A stretch of DNA of 64,000 nucleotides from the NCBI RefSeq assembly GCF_027451485.1, contig NZ_DAIDJE010000078.1, positions 1-64,000 of the forward strand, written 5' to 3'. Numbering within the stretch: position 1 is the first letter of the stretch; each line of letters starts with the position of its first letter. The notes beneath the pieces were generated by a model. It saw only the letters and a program-made list of their open reading frames with translations. It was not told the DNA's origin and ran no database searches. Position numbers and translations under genes: made by a program. The DNA is from Bradyrhizobium sp. (GTDB taxonomy: Bacteria > Pseudomonadota > Alphaproteobacteria > Rhizobiales > Xanthobacteraceae). Positions 9,840-19,371 of this stretch are shown in pieces.

Positions 9840-10400
9840 ATGCATTCAGCAGCCCAACAGACGCCGGTTTGGCACGGCACCACCATTTTGACGGTCCGCA
9901 AGGGCGGCAAGGTCGTGATCGGCGGCGACGGTCAGGTCTCGATCGGCCAGACCGTGATCAAATCGAACGCCAAGAAGGTCCGCAAGCTTGGCAAGGGCGA
10001 CGTCATCGGCGGATTTGCCGGGGCGACGGCTGATGCCTTCACCTTGTTCGAGCGGCTGGAGGCCAAGCTTGAGCAATATCCCGGGCAATTGACCCGCGCT
10101 GCAGTTGAACTCGCCAAGGACTGGCGGACCGACCGCTATTTGCGGCGCCTGGAAGCCATGATGATCGTCGCGGACAAGGACGTTTCGCTGGTCTTGACGG
10201 GGACCGGCGACGTGCTGGAGCCGGAAGGCGGCGTGATGGCGATCGGCTCGGGCGGCAATTATGCCCTTGCCGCTGCGCGTGCGCTCGTCGAAACCGACAA
10301 GGATGCGGAAAGCATCGTGCGCCGTGCGCTCGATATTGCGGCCGACATTTGCGTCTATACCAATCGCAACGTCACCATCGAGATGCTGCAGGCCGGCTGA
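9840..10400 (+). CDS. hslV: ATP-dependent protease subunit HslV
   Basis: A 186-aa proteasome-beta-like peptidase. The N-terminus has a 13-residue propeptide ending HG, after which T14 of [10 protein letters not shown] becomes the N-terminal nucleophile. The lysine (K31-type position, in [10 protein letters not shown]) and the G-rich loops match HslV. It assembles as a dodecamer capped by HslU to degrade unfolded or regulatory proteins. Unusually, an acetyltransferase gene separates it from hslU. Confidence 0.98.
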   Translation: MHSAAQQTPVWHGTTILTVRKGGKVVIGGDGQVSIGQTVIKSNAKKVRKLGKGDVIGGFAGATADAFTLFERLEAKLEQYPGQLTRAAVELAKDWRTDRYLRRLEAMMIVADKDVSLVLTGTGDVLEPEGGVMAIGSGGNYALAAARALVETDKDAESIVRRALDIAADICVYTNRNVTIEMLQAG

Positions 10401-10405
10401 GAGGC

Positions 10406-10888
10406 ATGACGGCATTCGCCTTTCGCCCGATGTTGGCGGATGACCTGCCGACGATCAAGCGCTGGCTGGAGGCGCCGCACGTCCGCGAATGGTGGCATGA
10501 CCCGGCCGAGCAGTTTGAGCTCGTCAGCGGCGACCTCGGCGATCCGGAAATGGCACAATTCATGGTTGCCGCAGATGGACGGGAATTTGCCTATTTGCAG
10601 TGTTACAAGCTGGGCGCCAAGGATTCCGGCTTCGGACCACAGCCGCAGGGCACCCGGGGGCTCGATCAATTCATCGGCGAAGCCAGCATGGTCGGACGTG
10701 GCCATGGCTCGGCCTTTGTCCGCGCCTTTGCCGACAGATTGTTGGCTGACGGAACGCCCCGTGTCGTCACTGATCCGGACCCCGCCAATCGACGGGCGAT
10801 TCGGGCCTATGAAAAAGCCGGCTTTCGCCGCGACCGACTGGTGAAAACACCAGATGGAACGGCACTGTTGATGATCCGCGATCCGTGA
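10406..10888 (+). CDS. GNAT-family acetyltransferase, AAC(6')-like
   Basis: A 160-aa protein with GAGAGG just before the ATG at 10406. The beginning (FRPMLADDLPTIKRWL... VREWW) and the pattern QFIGEASMVGRGHGSAFVRAF resemble the aminoglycoside 6'-N-acetyltransferase / lysine N-acyltransferase branch of GNATs. The acetyl-CoA loop reads GRGHGS, and DPDPANRRAIRAYEKAGF is the typical C-terminal strand-helix. The gene begins 5 nt after hslV and 58 bp before hslU, so it is almost certainly in the hslVU transcript. Acceptor unknown. Aminoglycoside resistance should not be assumed from the fold. Confidence 0.85.
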   Translation: MTAFAFRPMLADDLPTIKRWLEAPHVREWWHDPAEQFELVSGDLGDPEMAQFMVAADGREFAYLQCYKLGAKDSGFGPQPQGTRGLDQFIGEASMVGRGHGSAFVRAFADRLLADGTPRVVTDPDPANRRAIRAYEKAGFRRDRLVKTPDGTALLMIRDP

Positions 10889-10946
10889 TGGCAACCGCTG
10901 CAAAACGACGCTTGTTCCGGCCGCAATTTACACATAGCTAGAAACC

Positions 10947-12248
10947 ATGACTGACTTTTCTCCCCGCGAAATCGTTTCCGAACTCGACCGCTTCATCGTC
11001 GGCCAGACCGAGGCCAAACGGGCGGTCTCCATCGCCTTACGCAATCGCTGGCGTCGCCAGCAGCTCTCCGAAGGCTTGCGTGAAGAAGTGCTGCCGAAGA
11101 ACATCCTCATGATCGGACCGACCGGCGTCGGCAAGACCGAAATCGCGCGGCGTCTGGCAAAGCTCGCGGGCGCGCCCTTCATCAAGGTCGAAGCCACGAA
11201 GTTCACCGAAGTCGGCTATGTCGGGCGGGACGTCGAGCAAATCGTGCGCGACCTCGTCGAGGTCGCCATTTCTCTGACCCGCGAGCGCAAGCGCAAGGAC
11301 GTTCAGGCGAGAGCGCAACTCGCCGCCGAGGAACGCGTTCTCGATGCGCTGGTCGGCGCCAATTCCAGCGCCGCCACACGCGACTCCTTCCGCCGAAAAC
11401 TGCGCGAGGGCGAACTCAACGACAAGGAGATCGAGATCGAGACGCAGGCTTCCGGCGGGATGCCGATGTTTGAAATTCCGGGAATGCCGGGCGCGCAGAT
11501 GGGCGCGATCTCGATCGGCGATATCTTCGGCAAACTGGGCGGCCGCACCAAGACGCGCCGGCTGACGGTTGCCGGCTCGCACGAGATCCTCGTCAATGAA
11601 GAAGCGGACAAATTGCTCGACAACGACCAGCTCACCCTAGAGGCGATCGCCGCGGTCGAAAACAACGGCATCGTGTTTCTCGACGAGATCGACAAGATCT
11701 GTGTGCGTGACGGACGGGTCGGCGGCGAAGTGTCCCGGGAGGGCGTGCAGCGAGACCTGCTGCCGTTGATCGAAGGCACGACCGTCTCGACCAAGCATGG
11801 ACCGGTGAAGACCGACCACATCCTATTCATTGCTTCCGGCGCGTTCCATATCGCAAAACCGTCGGATCTGTTGCCGGAATTGCAGGGACGGCTGCCGATC
11901 CGCGTCGAGCTGGACGCGCTCACCCGCGACAATATGCGACGGATTCTGACCGAGCCCGAGGCCTCACTGATCAAGCAGTATGTCGCACTGATGCAGACCG
12001 AGGGCGTCACGCTGGATATCACCGACGGCGCGATCGATGCGCTGGCCGATATCGCGGTGGCTGTCAATTCGACCGTGGAGAACATCGGCGCCCGGCGCCT
12101 GCAAACCGTGATGGAGCGCGTGCTGGACGACATTTCCTTTGCCGCGCCGGATCGCCATGGGGAAACCATCCGGATCGACGCCGAATACGTGCAGAAGCAC
12201 GTTGGCGATCTCGCCAAGAATGCCGACCTGAGCCGGTTCATTCTGTAG
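10947..12248 (+). CDS. hslU: HslU ATPase
   Basis: A 433-aa AAA+ unfoldase that feeds substrates to HslV. Walker A is GPTGVGKTE (about 57-65) and Walker B is [10 protein letters not shown]. The inserted I-domain (about 110-230), the sensor arginine in ENIGARR and the C-terminal tail ending LSRFIL, which docks into HslV to activate it, are all present. Length is typical. It is the last gene of the hslV-GNAT-hslU set and converges on the smr gene. Confidence 0.98.
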   Translation: MTDFSPREIVSELDRFIVGQTEAKRAVSIALRNRWRRQQLSEGLREEVLPKNILMIGPTGVGKTEIARRLAKLAGAPFIKVEATKFTEVGYVGRDVEQIVRDLVEVAISLTRERKRKDVQARAQLAAEERVLDALVGANSSAATRDSFRRKLREGELNDKEIEIETQASGGMPMFEIPGMPGAQMGAISIGDIFGKLGGRTKTRRLTVAGSHEILVNEEADKLLDNDQLTLEAIAAVENNGIVFLDEIDKICVRDGRVGGEVSREGVQRDLLPLIEGTTVSTKHGPVKTDHILFIASGAFHIAKPSDLLPELQGRLPIRVELDALTRDNMRRILTEPEASLIKQYVALMQTEGVTLDITDGAIDALADIAVAVNSTVENIGARRLQTVMERVLDDISFAAPDRHGETIRIDAEYVQKHVGDLAKNADLSRFIL

Positions 12249-12335
12249 CGCGCCCGAATGAGCCGGCTCCGCCCGGCAGAATCCAAGGTGATGCGACGGC
12301 TGTCTTTAGGCCCTCACCATGCCGCCATTCCGAAA

Positions 12336-12914
12336 TCAAAGCCGCGATCGCCGGATCCGCACATAGAGTGCGCCCGCGCCGCCGTGACCAATATGAGCTT
12401 CGTCAAAGCCGACCACCAGGCTGCGAAACTCCGGCTGGCTCAGCCATTGCGGCACCTGGCGCCGGAGCACGCCGCGCTCGGATTCAGCACCAACCTTTCC
12501 TTTGCCGGTGATGACGAGCACGAAGGTCAGGCCGTCGCCGTGCGCGCGATGGAGAAAGCCCGAGAGCGCGCGATGCGCCCGCGCCTGGGTCATGCCGTGG
12601 AGGTCGAGACGGGCTTCGATCTCCTTCTTGCCCTTCGACAGCTGCAATCGCTCACGGCGGCCGAGCGGCACCAGCGGCGGCGTCAACGGTTTCTTCGGTT
12701 GTGGGCCGGTAGCGGGAACCGGCTTCGGATGAACCGCGATTTTGGCGGCGGCCCGCGCTTCCACTGATGGTGGGGCCGTCGGCGCAGTTATCACGCGGTG
12801 CTTCTTTCGCAGCGGCTTGATCTGCCTGGCGACGCTTTCCCACAGCGCATGCTCCTCTTCGCTCAGGATTCGCTTGCGGCGCGGCGGGTCCAGAATCGGG
12901 GGTGGTCGCTTCAT
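12336..12914 (-). CDS. Smr/MutS2-type domain protein
   Basis: A 192-aa protein: a basic, proline-rich N-terminal half, then an Smr domain (about 103-185) with the hallmark LDLHGMTQ and VITGKGK motifs. Smr domains bind or cut nucleic acid. The stand-alone alphaproteobacterial type has been linked to ribosome rescue or RNA cleavage only by domain homology. The stop-start overlap with mltA (12911-12914) shows co-transcription from the Tim44-like gene onward. Confidence 0.92.
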   Translation of the reverse strand: MKRPPPILDPPRRKRILSEEEHALWESVARQIKPLRKKHRVITAPTAPPSVEARAAAKIAVHPKPVPATGPQPKKPLTPPLVPLGRRERLQLSKGKKEIEARLDLHGMTQARAHRALSGFLHRAHGDGLTFVLVITGKGKVGAESERGVLRRQVPQWLSQPEFRSLVVGFDEAHIGHGGAGALYVRIRRSRL

Positions 12915-14425
12915 GAGGATCGGCGGTGACGGACAAAGCGGCGAAGACGAAGGCCCGTGCGTCCGATCTTGATCAGCGGCCGTGCCTGCGGCAACGGCAC
13001 TTTCACGGTCGCCTGGACTGTGGCGGTTGGAGCCGCCGAAGACTTTAGGCTACCTCGGGCTTCGTTTGAACTCTCCTTCAATGGACCGGCCTGTGGGAAC
13101 AGCTTGGCGATTTTTTCCGACGGGCGCGGGTCCGGCAGCGGCATCCTGCGGCCACGGGCGGTGGGATCAAGGCTCTTGGGCACCAGCATCACGAAGCGCA
13201 TGTTGTGGCGGAAGCGCCCGGATATGCGGCCGGCTTCCGGACCGGTGCCATAGTAGATGTCGGCACGGGCAGGGCCGATGATGGCCGAGCCGGTATCCTG
13301 CGCGACCATCAGACGCCGAAACGGCGTTTTCGCCTGCGGCGACTCGATCGGCAGTTCGCCTTCGATGAAGAACGGCGTTCCATAGACGTGAAGCGAGTTG
13401 TCGACCGCGATCGACCGGCCCGGCGTCAGCGGCACGCCTTGCGCGCCCACCGGCTCATCCTTGTCGGAAAGTGGCACTTCGCGAAAGAACACATAGGCGC
13501 GGTTCTGCCGACGCACTTCGTTTGCGCCTTCGGGATTTTGCTCCATCCACTCCCTGATCTTCTGCATCGACATCTGGTCTTTCGGAATGATGCCGCGATC
13601 GATCAGGATGCGGCCGACCGCCGTATAGGGAAAGCCGTTATGGGCATCGTAATTGATGCGGATGGTCGAGCCGTCCTGAAGACGAACCCGCGCCGATCCC
13701 TGGATCTGCGCAAACAGAAGATCAGTCTGGTCCTTGAGCCAGCAGATTTCGAGACCGCGGCCGGCGATCGCGCCATCTTCGATCTGGGCGCGGTCATAAT
13801 AGGGCACCAGTTTGCGCCGTCCGATCTTGCGATACACCGGACCCTTGTTGGGAAGGCTGGGAGAATCCTGCGTATAGCCTTTGACGAACAAGTTCGACGG
13901 CCGGCGATAGACCGGCACATGGAATACATCCGTCTGCGTCCGCGAGCCCTCGATGATCGGCTCGTAGTAGCCGGTTACAAAGCCGGCATCCTGGCCAAGC
14001 CGCGATATTTGTAGCGGCACGAAATTCTCCTCGAAGAAGGCTCTCGCCTTTGCATCGTCGGTAATCGCACGGGCTCTGGCAAGGCGGCACGGTCCGCGGA
14101 GGGAGGCGCCGAGCGCCCTGGAGTCCTCGGGCGAATTTTGCTGGGCGGCAATCGTGGCGCAGCTGACGCGGAAGGCCTTGTAGGCCTGCGTGTGGTCATC
14201 GGACGCCCAGCCGGCGATATCCTGCCAGGCGAGCGGAATATATTGCCCGCCATGGATCACGATCGGCCATTCAAGGCGTGGATAGGGAATTGGGCGCGAA
14301 GCCCGCGCCGCCGCGTGCGTGTGGGCAGAAAGCGATGCGCGAATTTTGCGGGCAGCCATCGGCGCGAGCGGAATGACAGACAGCGCCAGAACCACGAGAC
14401 CGAGCGCGGCGGCAATGCGCCGCAA
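12911..14425 (-). CDS. mltA: Membrane-bound lytic murein transglycosylase A
   Basis: MltA cleaves peptidoglycan glycan strands to 1,6-anhydromuropeptides. The MltA barrel domain (VTGYYEPIIEGS..., GSARVRLQDGSTIRI) is followed by the C-terminal 3D domain with AQDTGSAI and the aspartate-bearing ADIYYGTG, the likely catalytic acid region. The start is uncertain. A TTG at 14425 gives a good signal peptide (RRIAAALGLVVLALSVIPLA) and almost no overlap with the upstream gene. ATG starts further up (to 14545) would overlap the Tim44-like gene by more than 70 bp. No lipobox is seen. A proline-rich, low-complexity tail (about 100 residues) is longer than in E. coli MltA. Confidence 0.9.
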   Translation of the reverse strand: MRRIAAALGLVVLALSVIPLAPMAARKIRASLSAHTHAAARASRPIPYPRLEWPIVIHGGQYIPLAWQDIAGWASDDHTQAYKAFRVSCATIAAQQNSPEDSRALGASLRGPCRLARARAITDDAKARAFFEENFVPLQISRLGQDAGFVTGYYEPIIEGSRTQTDVFHVPVYRRPSNLFVKGYTQDSPSLPNKGPVYRKIGRRKLVPYYDRAQIEDGAIAGRGLEICWLKDQTDLLFAQIQGSARVRLQDGSTIRINYDAHNGFPYTAVGRILIDRGIIPKDQMSMQKIREWMEQNPEGANEVRRQNRAYVFFREVPLSDKDEPVGAQGVPLTPGRSIAVDNSLHVYGTPFFIEGELPIESPQAKTPFRRLMVAQDTGSAIIGPARADIYYGTGPEAGRISGRFRHNMRFVMLVPKSLDPTARGRRMPLPDPRPSEKIAKLFPQAGPLKESSNEARGSLKSSAAPTATVQATVKVPLPQARPLIKIGRTGLRLRRFVRHRRSS

Positions 14426-14429
14426 ACGG

Positions 14430-15134
14430 CTAGTTCGCGCTACCAGTGCCGACCAGCTTCCAGTTAGGATCGCGCGAAGACGGGTCGCGGGCGAATGTCC
14501 AGACATCGGTGATATCGGCGACCTTGTCCGGGTTGCCGTCGACAATCGCGCCGGTCTTGTCCCGGGTGACCGAGATCATCTGCGACACGAAGCGAACGGT
14601 GAGCTGCGCGTTGCGGTCGCGCGCCTCGGCCCCGACAATTTCGGCCTTGTCGATCGAAACAAACCGCGTCTCGGTCTTGCGCTCCTGGCGCTCGCGGTCC
14701 TTGATCGCAGCGTCGAAACTCTCATAGACCTCGGACGAGAGCAGGTCCTTCAGCGACCGCCGGTCGCCGTTGGCGAAGGCCAGCACGATCATTTCGTAGG
14801 CGCTTCGCGCGCCGCTCAGGAAATGACGCGGATCGAACGACGAATCCTGTGCGGCGATCGCGTCAAGACCCTGCGCGAGCGGCGTTCCAGCTTCGGCGAT
14901 GCCCTTCCAGCGATCGGTGGGCGGCGTAACCTCGGCCGTCGGCGCCGCCGGCGCCTGATCGATCACGGTTCCCGGGATCGGAACGACGTTGCTGTCCGGC
15001 GCGCCCTGCACGACGTTGCGCGCTGCGCGATCATAAGGCGGCCGTTCATTGCCGGTGCGCTGTCCGAGAACGTTGCGCAAACGGAGGAAAATGAAAACGG
15101 CCAGCGCCAGGAAGATGATCGTATAGATATCCAC
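14430..15134 (-). CDS. Tim44-like domain protein
   Basis: A 234-aa protein with an N-terminal transmembrane helix (about 4-20), a short charged linker, a proline-rich spacer and a Tim44-like domain (about 85-232) recognisable from FLSGARSAYEMIVLAFANGDRRSLKDLL and VWTFARD. In mitochondria Tim44 tethers the import motor. Bacterial relatives are inner-membrane proteins of poorly known role. The location next to secB and mltA is conserved in alphaproteobacteria (from memory). First gene of a minus-strand set Tim44-mltA-smr. Confidence 0.92.
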   Translation of the reverse strand: MDIYTIIFLALAVFIFLRLRNVLGQRTGNERPPYDRAARNVVQGAPDSNVVPIPGTVIDQAPAAPTAEVTPPTDRWKGIAEAGTPLAQGLDAIAAQDSSFDPRHFLSGARSAYEMIVLAFANGDRRSLKDLLSSEVYESFDAAIKDRERQERKTETRFVSIDKAEIVGAEARDRNAQLTVRFVSQMISVTRDKTGAIVDGNPDKVADITDVWTFARDPSSRDPNWKLVGTGSAN

Positions 15135-15601
15135 GTCGAATTCGCTTTCTGATCTAGGCGCCGGCGGTGGACCCGGCGGTAGAGCGTCCCTTTATTGGGA
15201 GCAGATATTACATCATCGATGAGCCAGCCGCATGTAAGCACGAAACCTAGGCTTACCAATGGTATCTGCCGGCCAGAATGTCACACCAATTGAACTGCTC
15301 GCTCCCGGGCATGTCCGGCTGACGAATGGACAAATCCTAGCGCGTTTTAGACCCGGGTGGAAACCCCGAGAGCCGCTATAAGTCGCGTATATTCAATTAT
15401 TTAGAGGAACCTCTCGTTCCCTCGGCGGTTCGCAATTGATCGAATTGGACGCGACCTGTCGCCCTGGTTGGACGGTCGTCCTTGTGGAAAGAGGTGGGGC
15501 TATGATAGCCACTCGCCTCGAAAACGCGTTTGTTTCCCTTTCAGGCGAATTCGGATGCGACAGATGGCTCCGCTCGCCAAACCGTTCCAGGAGAGAATCA
15601 T
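15135..15601. other. Gene-free divergent region between Tim44-like gene and secB
   Basis: About 470 bp with no supported gene. It must hold both divergent promoters. CGCTATAAG near 15373-15381 resembles a housekeeping -10 box. A small GGAAC-gagag-GTTCC palindrome lies at 15406-15420 (reading on the minus strand). A frame open from 15436 runs into secB out of phase and is not believed. Confidence 0.5.
15406..15430 (+). promoter_or_regulatory. Possible EcfG (general stress response) promoter upstream of secB
   Basis: GGAAC (15406-15410) is followed after 17 nt by GTT (15428-15430), close to the GGAAC-N16/17-cGTT pattern used by EcfG-type sigma factors in Rhizobiales. It points toward secB, 172 bp downstream. 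The pattern is short and could be chance. Confidence 0.3.
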
Positions 15602-16093
15602 ATGACCAACGGCAATGGTGCGCCTCCCGAGGCGGCCCCTCCTCCGCAGTTGAACGTGTTGGCGCAGTACACCAAAGATCTGTCGTTCGAAAACCCGAAT
15701 GCACCGGCTTCGCTTGGACCGCAGCAGCAGCAGCCCGCGATCAACATCCAGATCAATGTCAACGCCAACGGCGTTGCCGAGAACGATTACGAGGTGGCGC
15801 TGTCGGTCGAAGGCAAGGCCGAAAGCAACGGCAAGGTGATGTTCAGTTTCGAACTCGTCTATGCCGGTGTTTTCCGGATCCTGAACGTGCCGCAGGAAAA
15901 TCTGCATCCGCTGATAATGATCGAATGTCCGCGTCTGCTGTTTCCGTTTGCCCGCGAGATCATCGCGACCGCGGTTCGCGATGGCGGCTTCCCGCCTTTG
16001 ATGCTGGATCCCGTCGACTTCGTCGGGCTGTATCGCCAGAACATGGAACGGCAAGCCGCTCAGATGCAGGCGGCCCAAGTGAAGCCAAGTTAA
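15602..16093 (+). CDS. secB: Protein-export chaperone SecB
   Basis: A 163-aa tetrameric chaperone that keeps precursor proteins unfolded and delivers them to SecA. The ATG at 15602 has AGGAGAG about 7 nt upstream. Hallmarks are [19 protein letters not shown], the INVNAN strand, and the C-terminal [29 protein letters not shown] block. Its 3' end faces dnaQ (2-bp gap, convergent). Confidence 0.98.
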   Translation: MTNGNGAPPEAAPPPQLNVLAQYTKDLSFENPNAPASLGPQQQQPAINIQINVNANGVAENDYEVALSVEGKAESNGKVMFSFELVYAGVFRILNVPQENLHPLIMIECPRLLFPFAREIIATAVRDGGFPPLMLDPVDFVGLYRQNMERQAAQMQAAQVKPS

Positions 16094-16094
16094 T

Positions 16095-16820
16095 TCAGGC
16101 GGAGCTGATTTCGCCCTGGGCTGCCACGGGCGGCAGGAAGTCGTTCCAGATCGGCTTGTCGCCGAGCGTCAGAACAAACTCGCGATGCGCCAACCGATCG
16201 GCCTCGGTGACCCGGGGCGCGAGCGGGATTTCGCGCTGTCGCCGCGGCATTTCGCCAACGCCGGCAACGCGAATTTCGCGTGGTTCCGCAGCCAGGATGA
16301 GTTGCGACTGCCGCGCGCCGATCAGATCGATATAGACTTCGGCCAACAGCTCCGCATCGAGCAGCGCGCCGTGCTTGGTACGCCGCGAATTGTCGATCTG
16401 ATAACGCGAGCAAAGATCGTCGAGGCGGTTCGACACACCCGGATGTTTGCGCCGCGCCAGCATCAGCGTATCAACCAGACGCTCCTTCGAGATCGCCGGC
16501 CGCTTGATCCGCTCGAGTTCCGCATTGATGAAGCCGATATCGAACGAGCTGTTGTGAATCACCAATGGGGCGTCGCCGATGAACGCCAGGAACTCGTCGA
16601 CCTCCTCCGCAAACAACGATTTGGTGGCGAGAAATTCGGTTGAGAGCCCGTGCACGGCAAAGGCTTCCGCCGGCATGTCCCGTTCGGGATTGAAATAGCG
16701 GTGAAAGATCTGCCCGGTCGGCATGCGGTTGAATATCTCGACGCAGCCGATTTCAACCAGCCGGTCACCGCGCAACGGATCAAGGCCGGTTGTTTCGGTA
16801 TCGAGGACGATTTCGCGCAT
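16095..16820 (-). CDS. dnaQ: DNA polymerase III epsilon (proofreading 3'-5' exonuclease)
   Basis: A 241-aa exonuclease. The DEDDh active site is visible: D7 and E9 in VLDTETTG, a middle aspartate in NSSFDIGFINAEL, and the H...D pair in KHGALLDAELLAEVY. The C-terminal tail would contact the alpha subunit. It lies in the conserved origin-proximal row dnaQ-coaE-maf-ppsR, read toward dnaQ on the minus strand. Confidence 0.97.
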   Translation of the reverse strand: MREIVLDTETTGLDPLRGDRLVEIGCVEIFNRMPTGQIFHRYFNPERDMPAEAFAVHGLSTEFLATKSLFAEEVDEFLAFIGDAPLVIHNSSFDIGFINAELERIKRPAISKERLVDTLMLARRKHPGVSNRLDDLCSRYQIDNSRRTKHGALLDAELLAEVYIDLIGARQSQLILAAEPREIRVAGVGEMPRRQREIPLAPRVTEADRLAHREFVLTLGDKPIWNDFLPPVAAQGEISSA

Positions 16821-16856
16821 ATTGGATTTAAAATCCAGACCAGGAGAACGGACGAA

Positions 16857-17456
16857 TCAGGTCCGCCCGGACGTCATTTTAGCAGCCTCCGCCAGAATGT
16901 CGCGAATCCGCGAGCGAACGGGATCAAGGCCATGCGAGGTATCCACCACGAAATGCGCGCGCTTTCTCTTTTCCGCATCCGGCATTTGGCGCGCCAGAAT
17001 CGCAGCAAGCTTTTCCTCGGTCATGTTGGGGCGCGCCAGAATTCGTTCGCGCTGAAGTTGCGGGCTTGTCGTCACCACGACGACGGCATCGACGCGCTTT
17101 TCGCCGCCGGTCTCGAACAACAGGGGCACATCGACCACCGCCACCGGGGCACCGGACTGTTCGGCGTCTCGAAGAAACTTCTGCCGTGAGGCTCCGAGCA
17201 TCGGATGCACGATTTCCTCGAGTTGTTTCATGGCAGCGGGATCATGCACGACGCGGGCGGAAAGCCTGTTGCGGTCAACTTTGCCGTCGATCGACGTGCC
17301 GGGAAAGGCGGCCTCGATGGCGGCAACAGCTTCGCCTTCGTAAAGCCGGTGAACCGCGGCATCGGCGTCATAGACAGGTACGCCCGCTTCCGCGAACAGA
17401 CTGGCGGTAGTCGATTTTCCCATCCCTATGGAGCCGGTCAAGCCGAGGACGATCAT
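16857..17456 (-). CDS. coaE: Dephospho-CoA kinase
   Basis: The last enzyme of CoA synthesis (199 aa), phosphorylating the 3'-hydroxyl of dephospho-CoA. Walker A is [12 protein letters not shown] at the N-terminus, and the family signature [11 protein letters not shown] and RQ-type lid region are present. Translation may start at the ATG at 17456 or at a GTG two codons earlier that overlaps the maf stop. Either way it is coupled to maf. CoaA (4905-5861) is in the same window but in a different operon. Confidence 0.96.
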   Translation of the reverse strand: MIVLGLTGSIGMGKSTTASLFAEAGVPVYDADAAVHRLYEGEAVAAIEAAFPGTSIDGKVDRNRLSARVVHDPAAMKQLEEIVHPMLGASRQKFLRDAEQSGAPVAVVDVPLLFETGGEKRVDAVVVVTTSPQLQRERILARPNMTEEKLAAILARQMPDAEKRKRAHFVVDTSHGLDPVRSRIRDILAEAAKMTSGRT

Positions 17457-17458
17457 GT

Positions 17459-18067
17459 TCACACGCTCAACAAATTTTTGCTGCGCAAAAATGCGAACAG
17501 CGGCAACAGCGGCAGGCCAAGAATCGTGAAGTGATCGCCCTCGATCTGCTCGAACAAATGAACACCCAGCCCTTCGAGCTGATAGGCGCCGACGCTCGAC
17601 GTCACGGCCTGCCCAGCCTCAGCCAGGTAGCTTTCGATAGCAGCATCGCTTAACGGCCGCATGGTCATGCGTGCGATCGAAACGTGTTGGAATAGCAGCT
17701 TTCCGTCGCGAGCAACCGCGACCGCGGCGTGAAGCTCGTGGCACTGGCCGGATAGCGCGCGCAACTGTCCAGCGGCTTGCGCCCTGTCCGCGGGCTTGTT
17801 GAAGGTCCGCGTTCCAAGCGCCAGCGTCTGATCGGCACCGACGACGTAGTGCCCTGTCCGCCCCAGCGCGACGGCGCGGGCTTTTTCACGGGCAAGTAGG
17901 CCTGCGATCTCGCCTGGCGCGGACAGTCCGGATGATTCCTGGATGGCACGCTCGTCGATATCCGCCGGTTCGCATTCAAAAAGGATGCCTGCATTGGCAA
18001 GCAGGGTTTGCCGCGCCTTGCTCTTCGAGGCCAGCAGCAGAGGCTCTTGTCCCCGCCACAGCGTCAT
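17459..18067 (-). CDS. maf: Maf-family nucleotide pyrophosphatase
   Basis: A 202-aa Maf protein. [19 protein letters not shown] near the N-terminus, ADIDERA and GADQTLAL are the family motifs. Such enzymes hydrolyse non-canonical or modified nucleoside triphosphates (house-cleaning). The exact substrate class (Maf versus YceF/YhdE) is not certain. The start ATG overlaps the ppsR stop (ATGA), so the pair is translationally coupled. Confidence 0.93.
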   Translation of the reverse strand: MTLWRGQEPLLLASKSKARQTLLANAGILFECEPADIDERAIQESSGLSAPGEIAGLLAREKARAVALGRTGHYVVGADQTLALGTRTFNKPADRAQAAGQLRALSGQCHELHAAVAVARDGKLLFQHVSIARMTMRPLSDAAIESYLAEAGQAVTSSVGAYQLEGLGVHLFEQIEGDHFTILGLPLLPLFAFLRSKNLLSV

Positions 18068-18900
18068 TCGGCCAACCGCTGCCGTTGCCGATCGGAGAAA
18101 AGCTTCATGACAGCGGCCGCAGTTTCCTCGATCGAGCGGCGGGTCACGTCAAGCTGCGCCCAATTGAACTTGGCGCAGAGCCGCCGTGCAAAGGCAACTT
18201 CATCGGCCACGGCCTGGCGGTCGATATAAGTTTCGTTGTCGCGGTCACCCATGCTGAGCAGCCGGTTCTGCCTGACCTGAATCAGACGTTCCGGCGTTGC
18301 ATGCAGGCTGACGACCAGCGGCTTGGTCAAGACTTCCAGCTGATGCGGAATTGGAATGCCCGGCACCAACGGCACGTTGGCGGTGCGGATGCCGCGGTTG
18401 GCGAGATAGATCGAGGTCGGGGTTTTCGATGTACGGGACACGCCGACCAGAATGACGTCCGCTTCGTCGAGGCCTTCGACGTGCTGACCGTCGTCATGCA
18501 TCATCGTGTAATTCAACGCATCGATCCGCTTGAAGTATTCGGCATTGAGGGTGTGCTGCGCCCCTACCCGCCCCGAAGTCGGTGCGCCGAGATAGGCCTG
18601 GAAGAGTTGCATCACCGGCCCGATAATCGACAGGCTTGGAATGTTGATCTCCTGACACTTCGATTGCAGCTTCGAGACGAGATCCTTTTCCAGCAGTGTG
18701 AACAGCACGATTCCCGGCGCTTCCTCGATTTCGTTCAACACGCGATCGAGCTGCTTCTGGCTGCGAACCAACGGATAAACATGCTCGACGGGAATGACGT
18801 TGGTGTATTGCGCGGCGACAGCGCGGGCCACGGTTATCAACGTTTCGCCGGTCGAGTCGGAAACCAGATGCAGATGAAAATAGTTGCTGTTCGTGGGCAC
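18064..18900 (-). CDS. ppsR: PEP synthase / pyruvate-phosphate dikinase regulatory protein (DUF299)
   Basis: A 278-aa bifunctional kinase/phosphotransferase that switches pyruvate phosphate dikinase or PEP synthetase by phosphorylating and dephosphorylating an active-site threonine. The N-terminal [14 protein letters not shown] and the P-loop [11 protein letters not shown] (about 150-160) are diagnostic. In Caulobacter the DUF299 gene is the first gene to one side of the replication origin, and here too it borders the candidate oriC. First gene of the minus-strand row ppsR-maf-coaE-dnaQ. Confidence 0.96.
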   Translation of the reverse strand: MPTNSNYFHLHLVSDSTGETLITVARAVAAQYTNVIPVEHVYPLVRSQKQLDRVLNEIEEAPGIVLFTLLEKDLVSKLQSKCQEINIPSLSIIGPVMQLFQAYLGAPTSGRVGAQHTLNAEYFKRIDALNYTMMHDDGQHVEGLDEADVILVGVSRTSKTPTSIYLANRGIRTANVPLVPGIPIPHQLEVLTKPLVVSLHATPERLIQVRQNRLLSMGDRDNETYIDRQAVADEVAFARRLCAKFNWAQLDVTRRSIEETAAAVMKLFSDRQRQRLAE

Positions 18901-19371
18901 GAAGAAGCCTGTGTAATCTGTGAATCCTTGTGGAGATTACCCGAGAGAAAACCGGCCATCCTGCCCGGTCTGGGATAACCGGATTTTTTCTTCACAAGGC
19001 TTCCGGTGAGGATAACTGAATTCCGGCACGATCACGTTAGTGGGGTTTTGTGGATTTGTCTCTTCATAAACTGGTCGGACGGCCCGCCAAAGAATTGAAA
19101 TATCGGATGTAACGGCAATCGGCGGGACTCACGAGGAAATTGTAGACAGATGTGAGAAAGGTCTGAATAACGATCGGATGCCGTTGGGTGAGTCCAATCC
19201 ACCGCTACCCAGACTCAAACCTTAAGATTCTAAAATTATTAGTTTAGATAAGGACGCATCACGATAGGTCGGATCGAGCCGAGGGAAAGATGTCTCTCCG
19301 CTTGATACGGGGCTGATCGCTGGTGGCGAACGTCACGCTGTCCGCGCATTCCGATAGAGGTGGGAGAGCCG
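18901..19371. other. Candidate chromosomal replication origin (oriC)
   Basis: A 471-bp gene-free gap between divergent ppsR and hemJ-rho. Three sites are one mismatch from the DnaA box TTATNCACA: 18988-18996 (TTCTTCACA), 19007-19015 (reverse, TTATCCTCA) and 19162-19170 (reverse, TTATTCAGA). Weaker two-mismatch sites lie at 18919-18927, 18929-18937, 19049-19057 and 19151-19159. Five GANTC sites fall in the gap (18922, 19126, 19190, 19212, 19226). An AT-rich patch at 19221-19251, which includes TCTAAA-8 nt-TTTAGA, could be the unwinding element. Gene direction flips outward on both sides, and parS sites with parAB lie 3.6-6 kb away. Confidence 0.7.
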
